A stretch of 64,000 nt of DNA. Origin: Planctomycetota bacterium. Lineage in GTDB: Bacteria > Planctomycetota > Planctomycetia > Planctomycetales > Planctomycetaceae. The stretch lies in NCBI GenBank assembly GCA_003388505.1, contig QQVO01000020.1, positions 1 through 64,000 on the forward strand, read 5' to 3'. The notes beneath the pieces are model-generated. The model was given only the letters and a program-made list of their open reading frames with translations. It had not been told where the DNA came from and did no database searches. Of this stretch, positions 53,617 to 62,587 are shown piece by piece. How positions within the stretch are numbered: the stretch's first letter is position 1; each line of letters begins with the position of its first letter. Made by a program: the position numbers and the translations under genes.

Positions 53617-54426
53617 GCTTCGAGTTCCTTTGACCTGAGTTGAGACATAAACCGAATCACGCGTGTCGCGAGCAGTGGCGACCGACCACTCGCGCAACGC
53701 CGCCGCGCTTTCGGCGGCACAGGGCTGATTCTCCCCGTGCCGGGAAAGTCACCGCGGTTGAACGACGATGCCCGGACCAGGCAGCCGTTCGTCCTGGCAG
53801 GATCGGTCGCATGCGTCGTGGCCGCGGCAGGGTCGGAGCCAAGGCGTTTCCCGGTTCAGTCCGGTGATTTCGATCGGGACGCTTGTTGCCTGAATCCGAC
53901 CCGGCATGTTGCGGAATGGACGCATGCGGCGTGCCGTCAACGTCGCAGATCACGCTCGGCGCACCGCGCCGGAAGGATCGTGAGAGTGCGGACGATGGCA
54001 AATCGTTGTCCGACGGCACATTCATTGTGCCGAAAGCGATCCTGCAAGAGCCGAACCGTCGCCTAAGCCGCATCGTCCCGGCCCGGAGAAAGCGATCGCG
54101 GAGGCGAACATTTCGTTCGTTCAGATGTTCAATCGACTGAACGCAGCGGGGGTCGCCTCGCACCGGTCGATGCAAATGCACGGCGATTACCGCTCGCAGC
54201 CAATCAACGGCTGACTCCGATTGCAACGATCGTGCCGCTTGACTTGCGGATGTCCGTCAAGGCAAGCCACATGGCCGCCGTGTGCACCGCTTGGCAGGGC
54301 GCGAGTTTGGGGCTAGCATGCTCTCGTCAAATCGCGGTGCGGGCTCCTGGCGGAATCGCAGCCGACCAGGCTGGGACAGGAACACCTGAATTCGGTTTCG
54401 CATGCATTCATCCCAGGAGGTGGAGC
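53617..54426. other. Long intergenic region, no gene recognised
   Basis: 810 bp between divergent genes. Open frames exist on both strands (up to about 190 codons on the minus strand at 53657-54226), but they are Arg-rich, carry no known motif, and do not agree with coding use of the neighbours. GCCGCC / GGCGGC (about 53700-53720) can pair as a short hairpin. AGGAGGTGG at about 54412-54420 is the strong ribosome-binding site of the next gene. A decayed gene or a small RNA is possible but not demonstrable here. Confidence 0.45.
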
Positions 54427-55683
54427 ATGAGTGATCGCGCCAATCCTCAGTCCGAACAGACGATCAGCGGTTCCGCGGCGCCGTGGAAATGCTCCGAAAG
54501 CGATTTCAACGCGCTGCTCGCGGCAGTCGCCGAATTCTGGAAGCGGCCCGCCGACCTCCGCGCCGAACGGTCCATCTCGGAATCGATTGAGCGGCTGGCC
54601 GAAACCTGGCCGGGCGGGTCGCGCGCCCTCAACGCGAAGCGCACCGCACAGCTCAGTCAGCTCGGCCGATTTACGCAGCGCTATGTCGCGACGCGTCGCG
54701 TGCGAGCGGATGGCAGCCTGTCGCCGATGGAACGCCCAAGACCCACCCGAGATGGAGTGCCGGCCCGACTGCGGAAGATCGTCGAATCCGACGTCGACCG
54801 ATACCCCGGAGGTTGGAAGCAGTTTCTGATTGACGAACAGCCGCTGGTTCGCGCCAATTGCGCCGACTTCAAGCGGCTGGTCCGTCAGACCGTCACCGAA
54901 GGACTGCAGGAACTGAAATCGGTCGATCAACGAATCGTGCCGCTCCTGCTGGCGAATCTGCTCGATCTGCTCTCGGCCTACCGGCACGTGTTTCTTCAGG
55001 TTGCAGAGGCCCATCCCACGGCGCTACAGCGAATCGACGTCGGAGAAGTCGACGTCATGATCGAGTTTGTCACGGCCGTCGGCAGAAAGACTCCGCTCAC
55101 CAGGCAGGAATTCGCCCAGTTCATTCAGCTCGTCTTGATGAACTGGAAATCGTCCGATCCGGCGGCGACCGTGCTCCGCGGCCGCATCGTGCACTCCGGA
55201 CTGGATGGAAAGCCGGATGTCCTCAAGAAATGGATCGCGCCATTCGTACGGGAATTGTCCAACCGCAGTCTGCTGGGCCGGTTGCATGCCGTGTATGCGG
55301 AGAAGACCGGGCGATCAGCGCCCTCACCGCGCAAGGATTTCCCGCGCGGCAATTTGCACAGTCCCAGTGTGCTTGAGCACGACACCGGCGAACTGACGAC
55401 CTCTGATACGGGTTTGAACATGGTCGTTCCGATCGGCGCCCCCATGCCGGAACACCTGCACGTACTCAGGAATTACGTGAAGTCCTCCTCGCTGTCGGCC
55501 GTCGTCACCCTGCGGGAAGCGATGCGCATCGCCAGGGCGAATCCCGACGTGCTCGGTCACCGCCAGTACGTGTTGCGGACGTTTCAGGAGGACGGGTGGG
55601 TGATGGCGAATCAGAAGGGCGGCGAGCCGGTCTTCGAGAAGCGGGCGGGAGTCAGCGGGTCGCCCTCACCGAGTGCTCGCTGA
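54427..55683 (+). CDS. 418-residue hypothetical protein
   Basis: A soluble protein without a signal peptide or membrane segment. The start at 54427 is fixed by AGGAGGTGG six bases upstream. Residues about 1-100 are helical (SDFNALLAAVAEFWKRPADL), with a Pro/Arg linker. Residues 105-270 are a helical repeat-like region (LLANLLDLLSAYRHVFLQVA and RQEFAQFIQLVLMNWKSSDP), and the last 130 residues are a mixed domain (TLREAMRIARANPDVLGHRQ, then YVLRTFQEDGWVMANQKGG) that could be a winged-helix-like fold. I do not recognise a family and assign no function. It ends 18 bp from the convergent mrdA stop. Confidence 0.75.
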   Translation: MSDRANPQSEQTISGSAAPWKCSESDFNALLAAVAEFWKRPADLRAERSISESIERLAETWPGGSRALNAKRTAQLSQLGRFTQRYVATRRVRADGSLSPMERPRPTRDGVPARLRKIVESDVDRYPGGWKQFLIDEQPLVRANCADFKRLVRQTVTEGLQELKSVDQRIVPLLLANLLDLLSAYRHVFLQVAEAHPTALQRIDVGEVDVMIEFVTAVGRKTPLTRQEFAQFIQLVLMNWKSSDPAATVLRGRIVHSGLDGKPDVLKKWIAPFVRELSNRSLLGRLHAVYAEKTGRSAPSPRKDFPRGNLHSPSVLEHDTGELTTSDTGLNMVVPIGAPMPEHLHVLRNYVKSSSLSAVVTLREAMRIARANPDVLGHRQYVLRTFQEDGWVMANQKGGEPVFEKRAGVSGSPSPSAR

Positions 55684-55701
55684 GCTGCTCCGGGCGAGTG
55701 T

Positions 55702-58002
55702 TCATTCGCCGGCCCTCCGGCCGTCGGACGCGACTTCCGGACTGTCGTTCGCGGATGAGTGGGGGAGCAACACACCGAATTCGAGCATCGCTTCGACGAA
55801 TTGTCTCGCAACCGGCCCGGCGCTGCGCCCCCCCGAGCCTCCCTCTTCCAACACGACGACGAACGCCACTTGCGGCTCATCGGCCGGAGCATACCCGGCA
55901 AACCAGGCATGGTCGTTGCGGCCTCCTCCGATCTCCGCCGTCCCTGTCTTGCCGGCGATCGGAATCTGCTCCAGTCGCACTCTCTTGCCGGTGCCTCGCG
56001 GATGTTCGACGACCTGCCGCAAGCCGGCACGCACCCTCAACAGCGTCTCCGGGGAAAGCCCGGGAATTCGTGAGAGTTCGGGGACGTGCAATTCATCGAC
56101 CGCGTGGTTCGTCAATCGGATCGGGGATGCGGAAGTCGGTTTGTGATCTTCCGGAAACCGCTCCTCGAAAAAATGCGGCTGCACGAGATACCCGTCATTC
56201 GCAACGGCCGCCATCATCCTGGCAACTTGCAACGGCGTCACGGTCAGCGTTGCCTGGCCGATCGCAAACTGCCGCGTCGTTCCCGGATACCACGGCTCTG
56301 AGTCAGGCGACGGATGCGGATCCGGGAGATGCCCCCCCTTTTCGCCCGCGACGCCCGCCCCGGTGGGACGCCCGAGGCCGAAGCGGGCCGCCCACTCCTG
56401 GATCGCCGCAGGTCCCATCCGTTGGGCCGCGTCGAAGAAGTACACGTTGCACGACTGGCACAGCGCCGACTCCAGGTTCATGTCGCCGTGACCGACGCCG
56501 TAGTGGCGATAGATGTAGCAGCGGTCGCGGCTCGGGTCTTCGAGGTATCCGCGGCAATGGTAGTGGGCCTCGGGATCGACCAGCCCGCTCTCGATCATTG
56601 CGATCGCCGTCAGGGTCTTGAACACCGACCCCGGCGGGATCGTCATCTGCGTCACGCGCGGGAAGAACGGACGACGTGGATCGGCCAGCACCCGCCGCCA
56701 CTCGTCGGCGTCATAATCGACCAGCAGCCCCGCATCGTGTCGAGGCGCGGCGGCCGCAGCGAGGACGCGTCCGGAATGCACCTCGATCGCGACGATGGAA
56801 CCTCCTTGGGGAGGCGGCTCTTCGCCGGAGACGGCGGAATCGCTCCCGCTTTCCGCCTCAACAGAACCACTCAGAGCGTGATCGAGCAGAGACTCGGCAC
56901 GTGCCTGCAATCGGCTGTCAATCGTGATGACGACGTCTCTCCCGTGGACCGGATCGCGCACCGTTTCCTCGTGAAGGACGTCTCCCCGGTGATCGCGAAC
57001 GATCCGCCGCAGTCCTCTCCGGCCGCGCAGTCCGGCGTCGTAGGCCTGTTCGATTCCGCTGCGTCCGACTCGGTCGCCCGTCTCCAGGTTGAGGGGATCC
57101 CCCTCAGGGTACTGCTTCTGGCGGTCGCGATATTCCTCGCCGGTCAAGGGAGTGCGGACGCCAATCAGATGAGAGGCGAAGGTTCCTTCAGGATAGACCC
57201 GACGGGTCGACTGGCGGATACGGACGCCGGGGAAGCGGCTCGGCACGGATTCGACGGCAGCGACGACCTCTAACGGAACGTCTTCAACAACGACATGGTC
57301 AGTTTCCTGCTCGGAGATGATGAGTGGGTCACGGACGATGCGTTCGGGAGGAGTCGTCAATTCGTTCTTCAAGGCGCTCCAATGCTGCTCCCACCAACTC
57401 CCTTCGCTGAATTCATCGCGCTTCGTGGCCGGTCCCTGGGCGGATGCGATCCGTTGCTCTCGGACCGCCAGGACGTGTTCATAGATCCGCTCCACCCGCC
57501 GCTGCTGTTGACGGCAGCGGGACGCGAGTGCGTCGCGTGAGAGGCCGGTCGCCTCGCAGATCGCCTCGTACAGGGCGTCGCGCCGCCGCAGCACTTCGTG
57601 ACGGGCGGCGTCCATCGCGTCGGAATCGCTGCGCTCGCGCGGCCCTAGCCGAGTGCGCGCCTGTCGTGTCAGCCAGTCCGAATCGACCGGTTCCTCGAAC
57701 CAACGGTAGTGGATCGCCAGGTTGAACTGCGGCGCATCGTAGGCCAGCACCCGTCCATCCGTCGTCAGGATTCGTCCGTCGCGGCTCACGATCGGTTCGT
57801 ACGACACAACTGGCTGGTCCCAGCGTCCGGCGAATTCGTCAGCGGAGAGAAGCTTGAGCGCCGAGACTCGAACCGCTATTCCCGACAGCAGCAACGCCAT
57901 CGCCAGAAAGAGAACGAACAGACGAAGATGCGGCGCATGGTCGAGCGACGGCTTTTCCGGCCGAGCCAGAATTTGAACGTCGTTGAGGGGACGATTTCGC
58001 AT
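55702..58002 (-). CDS. mrdA: Penicillin-binding protein 2 (elongasome transpeptidase)
   Basis: A 766-residue class B PBP. One N-terminal membrane helix (LRLFVLFLAMALLLSGIAV) is followed by a pedestal with SYEPIVSRDGRILTTDGRVL, YPEGTFASHLIGV and RSGIEQAYDAGLRGRRGL. The transpeptidase domain has Ser459-x-x-Lys462 in PPGSVFKTL, Ser517-Cys-Asn519 and Lys685-Thr-Gly687 in AGKTGTAE, so all catalytic motifs are present. It cross-links peptidoglycan during side-wall growth. The length exceeds E. coli PBP2 (633) because of inserted Arg/Glu-rich helices at about 110-230. It follows mreB, mreC and mreD in the same direction, 29 bp after mreD; rodA is not present. Confidence 0.94.
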   Translation of the reverse strand: MRNRPLNDVQILARPEKPSLDHAPHLRLFVLFLAMALLLSGIAVRVSALKLLSADEFAGRWDQPVVSYEPIVSRDGRILTTDGRVLAYDAPQFNLAIHYRWFEEPVDSDWLTRQARTRLGPRERSDSDAMDAARHEVLRRRDALYEAICEATGLSRDALASRCRQQQRRVERIYEHVLAVREQRIASAQGPATKRDEFSEGSWWEQHWSALKNELTTPPERIVRDPLIISEQETDHVVVEDVPLEVVAAVESVPSRFPGVRIRQSTRRVYPEGTFASHLIGVRTPLTGEEYRDRQKQYPEGDPLNLETGDRVGRSGIEQAYDAGLRGRRGLRRIVRDHRGDVLHEETVRDPVHGRDVVITIDSRLQARAESLLDHALSGSVEAESGSDSAVSGEEPPPQGGSIVAIEVHSGRVLAAAAAPRHDAGLLVDYDADEWRRVLADPRRPFFPRVTQMTIPPGSVFKTLTAIAMIESGLVDPEAHYHCRGYLEDPSRDRCYIYRHYGVGHGDMNLESALCQSCNVYFFDAAQRMGPAAIQEWAARFGLGRPTGAGVAGEKGGHLPDPHPSPDSEPWYPGTTRQFAIGQATLTVTPLQVARMMAAVANDGYLVQPHFFEERFPEDHKPTSASPIRLTNHAVDELHVPELSRIPGLSPETLLRVRAGLRQVVEHPRGTGKRVRLEQIPIAGKTGTAEIGGGRNDHAWFAGYAPADEPQVAFVVVLEEGGSGGRSAGPVARQFVEAMLEFGVLLPHSSANDSPEVASDGRRAGE

Positions 58003-58031
58003 GCTCGCTCACGCGGGGTCGATTCCGTTCG

Positions 58032-58553
58032 TCAGACCGACCGACCAATCTTTCGGGGCGTCAGAAATTGAGCCAACCACGCGGCGGGCGTCACTCGACA
58101 GGCCCACATCGCAATGAACGCCGCGAATCCCGTAGCGACTGCGTCGCTCAGCACGCGTCGTCCCTGTTCGCCTGAGATGAGCGGCGTTCCAGCCGACAGG
58201 TTTTGCAGCAAGCCGGTCAGTACGATCGCGACTCCCACCAGAATCGCGGTCGTCAACCCGAACGCTGCCGCACTGCGACATCCGCCTCGTCGGATCGCAA
58301 CGGCCGCCAGACCGGTGAGGGTGCCGACAATCACGATTCCCGGTCCGATGACCCCGGCCCCCGCACAATCGCGGAGTAGACCGATGAGTGCGCCCCACAG
58401 GACCGCTTCTGCGGCCGGGAAACTCCACGCTGCAAACGCCGCCGCGACCAGCAGCCAGCAGATCGTGAGACCGTTGCCGAGTTCTAAGAACTCGCCCGAT
58501 TCCAGAACAGCCGCTGCGTAGACTGCCATTACAATGAGAATATGACGGATCAT
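58032..58553 (-). CDS. mreD: Rod-shape-determining protein MreD
   Basis: A 173-residue integral membrane protein with about five hydrophobic segments (ILIVMAVYAAAVLESGEFLE, TICWLLVAAAFAAWSFPAAE, GPGIVIVGTLTGLAAVAI, LTTAILVGVAIVLTGLLQNL, AVATGFAAFIAMWACRVTPA). MreD sequences are poorly conserved; identification rests on size, topology, and position between mreC (4-bp ATGA overlap) and mrdA. It anchors the MreBCD complex to the peptidoglycan synthases. Confidence 0.85.
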   Translation of the reverse strand: MIRHILIVMAVYAAAVLESGEFLELGNGLTICWLLVAAAFAAWSFPAAEAVLWGALIGLLRDCAGAGVIGPGIVIVGTLTGLAAVAIRRGGCRSAAAFGLTTAILVGVAIVLTGLLQNLSAGTPLISGEQGRRVLSDAVATGFAAFIAMWACRVTPAAWLAQFLTPRKIGRSV

Positions 58554-59623
58554 CGGACCAGCCGATTCTGTTCGCGGGTAGTGCCTTCGCTGAATCCTCC
58601 CACCTGCTGGATCGTCGGCTCGATCCGCGTGGTCGATTCGGGCGAGTCAGCGAATCGCGTCGGATTCAGAATCTCCCGCAGGATCTCGACCGATGCCAGC
58701 GACTCCAACTTGTGGTGCGATTTCAGCGTGATCGACCAGTAGCCGCTCGTTGATTCGTAATCCGCGGCGATGATCCGCCCGTAGTGCAGCCGCTGCCGGT
58801 CCTGGCCCACGCCGGTTGCTGTGTAGACGTCGTCGCCCACCGAAACCGGTTCGGTGACCGGAATCAATTCCAGACGGCACGTACCGTCGCCGTTGCCCGC
58901 CACAACGCCTTTCGCGCCCAACACAGGACCATGCGGGGAGCGGCGGATGATTTGACCGTAGCCACGAAATTCAGGATCACTCACCGCTTGGATGGTGCTC
59001 GTCCAATGTCCCGCCCTGGCGATCCGACCCACAATCGTCCGGCCGGCAAAAACCGGCATATCCTCCGACACACCGGAGAGCGATCCCTGGTCGACGTGGA
59101 TCGCTTCATCGGCCAGCACAAGATCGTCAACGGCGACCCCGCCGGTCGTCCCCCGGTCGACAAGTTTCGCCAGCCGCGAACGCAGTGCATCGCTCCTATC
59201 GCCGATCACTTCGGCGCGAAGCAACTCCGGAATTAGGAGCGGCGGCCCCTCCGTCGGCCGATAGTCAAGCGAGAGGTCGGCGTCGCCGGCGGACTTCGCG
59301 CTCAGCGCGGCGCAACGATGTTGTAGTTCGAGACACCGCCGGCGCCACGCGTCGAGTTCCGACTTCACTCGCACGATTTCATCCTGATCAGCCGTCTGTG
59401 CATCATTGGCGAAGCATTCTTCCACGCGCCGCTGGACGCAGGCCGCTGCGAGGCAGCCGGGAGCGAGTCCGTCGGAGATCACGGAACGAAGCGCATCGTC
59501 GACGGCGGCGGGCGCCAAGGTCAGACCGGCGCCTCCTAGCCAGATCAGCAACAGCGCCGCGACCATCCCGCGCTGCGAAGCGCCGCGGGCCGCTTGTCGG
59601 TAGTCCCTCGTTCGGCGAGGCAT
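58550..59623 (-). CDS. mreC: Rod-shape-determining protein MreC
   Basis: A 357-residue protein with one N-terminal membrane helix (GMVAALLLIWLGGAGLTL), a coiled coil at about 75-110 (VRVKSELDAWRRRCLELQHR), then a beta-barrel MreC domain: RAEVIGDRSDALRSRLAKLV, DQGSLSGVSEDMPVFAGRTI, VGRIARAGHWTSTIQAVSDP and GDDVYTATG. The C-terminus has an extra Pro/Thr/Glu tail. It is the periplasmic scaffold that couples cytoplasmic MreB to PBP2. It overlaps mreD by four bases (ATGA), and mreB lies 58 bp upstream. Confidence 0.92.
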   Translation of the reverse strand: MPRRTRDYRQAARGASQRGMVAALLLIWLGGAGLTLAPAAVDDALRSVISDGLAPGCLAAACVQRRVEECFANDAQTADQDEIVRVKSELDAWRRRCLELQHRCAALSAKSAGDADLSLDYRPTEGPPLLIPELLRAEVIGDRSDALRSRLAKLVDRGTTGGVAVDDLVLADEAIHVDQGSLSGVSEDMPVFAGRTIVGRIARAGHWTSTIQAVSDPEFRGYGQIIRRSPHGPVLGAKGVVAGNGDGTCRLELIPVTEPVSVGDDVYTATGVGQDRQRLHYGRIIAADYESTSGYWSITLKSHHKLESLASVEILREILNPTRFADSPESTTRIEPTIQQVGGFSEGTTREQNRLVR

Positions 59624-59681
59624 GGTCGAAATTCGATCGGGACGGGAAATGGAAGGCGGGGCCGGCGGTGGGCCGGCCGGT

Positions 59682-60725
59682 TCAAGCCGCGTCAGTGTCG
59701 AAGCTGTCTTTCCAGTCCTGAAGATGCTCGAGACAGATCGCCGTTCCGCGAGCGACCGTCGTCAGGGGGTCGTCAACAACGCGGGCCGGAATCCCGAGTT
59801 GCTCCCGCATCAGCAGATCGATCCCGTACAGCAGCGCCCCGCCTCCCGTGAGCACCAGCCCGGTGTCGGACAGGTCCGCGACGAGTTCGGGATCGCATTG
59901 CTCGATCGTCTGCTTGACGCAATTCAGAATCGCTTCGAGGGGGCCGCGCAACGCCTCGCGCACCTCTTCACTGGTAATCGTCGCCTTGCGGGGCACGCCG
60001 CTGATTGTGTCCAGACCTCGCACCTCGGCCGTTTGTTCCGTCTCACGGGGATAGGCGCTGCCGATCTCCACCTTGATTTGCTCCGCGGAGGAGGTTCCGA
60101 TCCGCATCGAGAAATTCTGCCGTACGTACTCGACGATCGCCTCGTCCATTTCGTCGCCCGCGACTCGAATCGACTTCGACGCCACGACGTCGCCCAGGCT
60201 CAGAATCGCCACTTCGGTCGTCCCGCCCCCGATATCGCACACCATGCTGGCGATCGGTTCGGAGATCGGCAGTCCGGCGCCGATGCTGGCGGCCTTCGAC
60301 TCTTCAATCAGATAGACGCGGCCCGCCCCGGCGCGTTCCGCGCTGTTGAAGACCGCCCGCTTCTCCACCGGAGTAATGCCTCCCGGCACCGCGATCACAA
60401 CGCGCGGCCGGAGTCCCCGGGCGTCGCGCGTCGCCTTGCGGATGAAATACTCCAGCATCATCTCGCAGAGTTCAAAGTCGGTGATCACACCGTCCTTCAG
60501 CGGGCGAACGGCCGTAATCGAATCGGGAGTGCGCCCGAGCATCTGCTTTGCAAGTTTGCCGACCGCCGTCCCGCGGCCCAGCACCTTTCGCGTTCCCTTG
60601 GCCAGGGCCAGCACCGACGGTTCGTCCACGACGATCCCGTCGCCCCCCACGGCGACCAGTGTGTTGGCCGTCCCGAGGTCGATCGCGAGATCCGGACAAA
60701 TCCAGCGACGAAGTCTGCGGAGCAT
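59682..60725 (-). CDS. mreB: Rod-shape-determining actin homologue MreB
   Basis: A 347-residue actin-fold ATPase. LAIDLGTANTLVAV is the phosphate-1 motif, VVIAVPGGITPVEKRAV and YLIEESKAASIGAGLP follow, CDIGGGTTEVAILSLG is phosphate 2, and LVLTGGGALLYGIDLLM is the adenosine motif. MreB uses AIDLGTANT-VG-type motifs exactly like these. It forms membrane-bound filaments that direct cell-wall growth. It is the first gene of the mreB-mreC-mreD-mrdA cluster. Its presence in a planctomycete is notable since some relatives lack MreB. Confidence 0.95.
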   Translation of the reverse strand: MLRRLRRWICPDLAIDLGTANTLVAVGGDGIVVDEPSVLALAKGTRKVLGRGTAVGKLAKQMLGRTPDSITAVRPLKDGVITDFELCEMMLEYFIRKATRDARGLRPRVVIAVPGGITPVEKRAVFNSAERAGAGRVYLIEESKAASIGAGLPISEPIASMVCDIGGGTTEVAILSLGDVVASKSIRVAGDEMDEAIVEYVRQNFSMRIGTSSAEQIKVEIGSAYPRETEQTAEVRGLDTISGVPRKATITSEEVREALRGPLEAILNCVKQTIEQCDPELVADLSDTGLVLTGGGALLYGIDLLMREQLGIPARVVDDPLTTVARGTAICLEHLQDWKDSFDTDAA

Positions 60726-61018
60726 CCCTGCTCAACGGTCTAGAAACAGCAACAGTGACGGGGTCCCGCGAGCGTTGGGTGGCCGGGGTTGGAACAAGCT
60801 CAGCGCCGTGAAACCCCGGTTCGCTCGCGGCAAGGCGCCGGGGCCGTGCGCAGCGGCCTTCTACTCCAGGCAAGTCGTTGCGGCAAGGCGAATTGGCGGC
60901 AACGCCGAAGACTGGGCAATCAAGGGAGACTGCTGAAAGAGTGGCGTAGAAGACAGGAAAGATAGCGAAACTCACGTTGCGAGTTCGCCCTGAGTCGACG
61001 CCCGCGGGTGCGATCTTC
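60726..61018. other. Intergenic region upstream of mreB, no gene seen
   Basis: 293 bp between mreB and the tripartite transporter gene, both on the minus strand. It must hold the mreB promoter and the end of the transporter transcript. AACTC / GAGTT (about 60968-60985) forms only a weak hairpin; no T-tailed terminator is clear. Confidence 0.5.
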
Positions 61019-62587
61019 TCACGCGTCGCGCTCGCGCAATTTCCTCCACATTGCCGAAATCGACGGCGCGACCCACAACAACAGAATTAAAGACGCCAGC
61101 ACGACGGAAATCGGGCTCCCCAGAAAGGCGCCAGCAGAAGCATCCTTCGTAATGCTCTGAATGAACCGGTGCTCCAATTCGCCGCCCAGTATGATGCCCA
61201 GAACAACCGGGCCGAGCGGAACCCGGAACGCCTCCAGCACGAAGCCCAGCACGCCCATCACGAGCATCACCCACACATCGAAGTAGCTCGCATTCATGGC
61301 ATAACTGCCGATCAGGCAAAACAGCACAATCACCGGCAGCAGGATTCGTCTTGGAACGCGGATCAGCAGAGACCCCCCGTGGATGGCGAACCAGCCGATC
61401 GGGATCAGCAGCAGATTGGCCACGATGAACACCGCATAGATCGCAAATGCGAGCACGGCCTGCTCCGGATTATCGGTCGTGTCAAAGATCTTCGGACCGG
61501 GCGTGATGTTCTTCATCAGCAGCACGCCGATCGCGATCGCCGTCACCGAATCGCCGGGAATGCCGAACACGAGCGCCGGGATCCACGCGCTGCCCAGCGC
61601 AGCGTTGTTCGCTCCCGTCGCATCGCCGATTCCCTCCAGAGAGCCGCTCCCGTACTCCTTCGGATTCGGAGACAGTCGCTTCGACACCGCGTAAGCAATC
61701 CAGGCGGCGATGTCTGCCCCGGCGCCGGGCAGCATTCCAATCACCGATCCGATCGAACTGCTCCGCAGGATCGACAACCATCGTTCCCTTGCCAGCCGCC
61801 GGACGGAGAAGCCGGGCTCGCGGCCTTTGGCGGCACCGTCGGCAACAGCCGGACGCATGTCTCCCGCATCGTCCCGATCACTCAGCCCGAGCACGTTGCG
61901 CAGAACCTCCGAAATCCCGAACAGTCCGATCATCGCCGGGATGAAGTTGATGCCGGTAATCAGATGATCGCTCCCGAACGTCAGCCGGGGAACACTGTAA
62001 TCGGTGCCGAGTCCAACTGTCGCCAGCAGCATCCCGACCAGCAGGGCCAACGCGCCTTTCAATCGCGAGTCGTGCGAGACGATCGCCGCGCATGTCAGCC
62101 CCAGAGCGTACAGCCAGAAATTCTCGTAACTCGTAAACTCCCCCGCCAGCCGCGCCAGTTGCGGCGCCGCTGCCGCCAGCACCACTGTTCCGAACAGGCC
62201 CCCGATCACACTGAACACCAGCGAGACAGAGAGCGGCTCCAGGTGGCGGCCGCGTTGCGTGAGCGAATAGGCGTCGGAAGCATACGCCGCTGAAGCGGGT
62301 GTCCCCGGAATCCGCACCAAGGTCGCCGGGATGTCGCCTGCGAAGATGCTGCACGTGACGGTCGTGACAATCGCTGCGATCGCCTGCACGTCGCTGAGGA
62401 AGAAGGTGAGCGGCACCAGCAGCGCGACCGCCATCGTCGCCGTCAGGCCGGGGATTGCACCGACGAAGATGCCGTACACGGCCGAGGCCGCAATGACAGC
62501 CAGCGTCGTGACGTCCGTCACTTGCGTCAGCGCAGTGACGATCGCCTCGCGGGCCGTCATGGTCGGTTCCAGAGCGGGATCAGCCAT
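61019..62587 (-). CDS. tctA: Tripartite tricarboxylate transporter large permease TctA
   Basis: A 522-residue integral membrane protein with about 12 hydrophobic segments. It has the TctA signatures GAIPGLTATMAVALLVPLTF, PATLVRIPGTPASAAYASDA and GMLPGAGADIAAWIAYAVSK (the repeated PGxxG-type motifs), plus FGIPGDSVTAIAIGVLLMKN. The start at 62587 is chosen because its ATG shares a base with the TGA stop of the upstream gene (TGATG), giving tight coupling; the frame extends further upstream without family similarity. With the fused TctC-TctB it would import a carboxylate using the ion gradient. Confidence 0.93.
   Translation of the reverse strand: MADPALEPTMTAREAIVTALTQVTDVTTLAVIAASAVYGIFVGAIPGLTATMAVALLVPLTFFLSDVQAIAAIVTTVTCSIFAGDIPATLVRIPGTPASAAYASDAYSLTQRGRHLEPLSVSLVFSVIGGLFGTVVLAAAAPQLARLAGEFTSYENFWLYALGLTCAAIVSHDSRLKGALALLVGMLLATVGLGTDYSVPRLTFGSDHLITGINFIPAMIGLFGISEVLRNVLGLSDRDDAGDMRPAVADGAAKGREPGFSVRRLARERWLSILRSSSIGSVIGMLPGAGADIAAWIAYAVSKRLSPNPKEYGSGSLEGIGDATGANNAALGSAWIPALVFGIPGDSVTAIAIGVLLMKNITPGPKIFDTTDNPEQAVLAFAIYAVFIVANLLLIPIGWFAIHGGSLLIRVPRRILLPVIVLFCLIGSYAMNASYFDVWVMLVMGVLGFVLEAFRVPLGPVVLGIILGGELEHRFIQSITKDASAGAFLGSPISVVLASLILLLWVAPSISAMWRKLRERDA

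Noticed and set aside
53657-54226. 190-codon minus-strand frame
   Set aside because: Arg/Pro-rich, no known motif and no ribosome-binding site that I can see; kept only as part of the unexplained gap.
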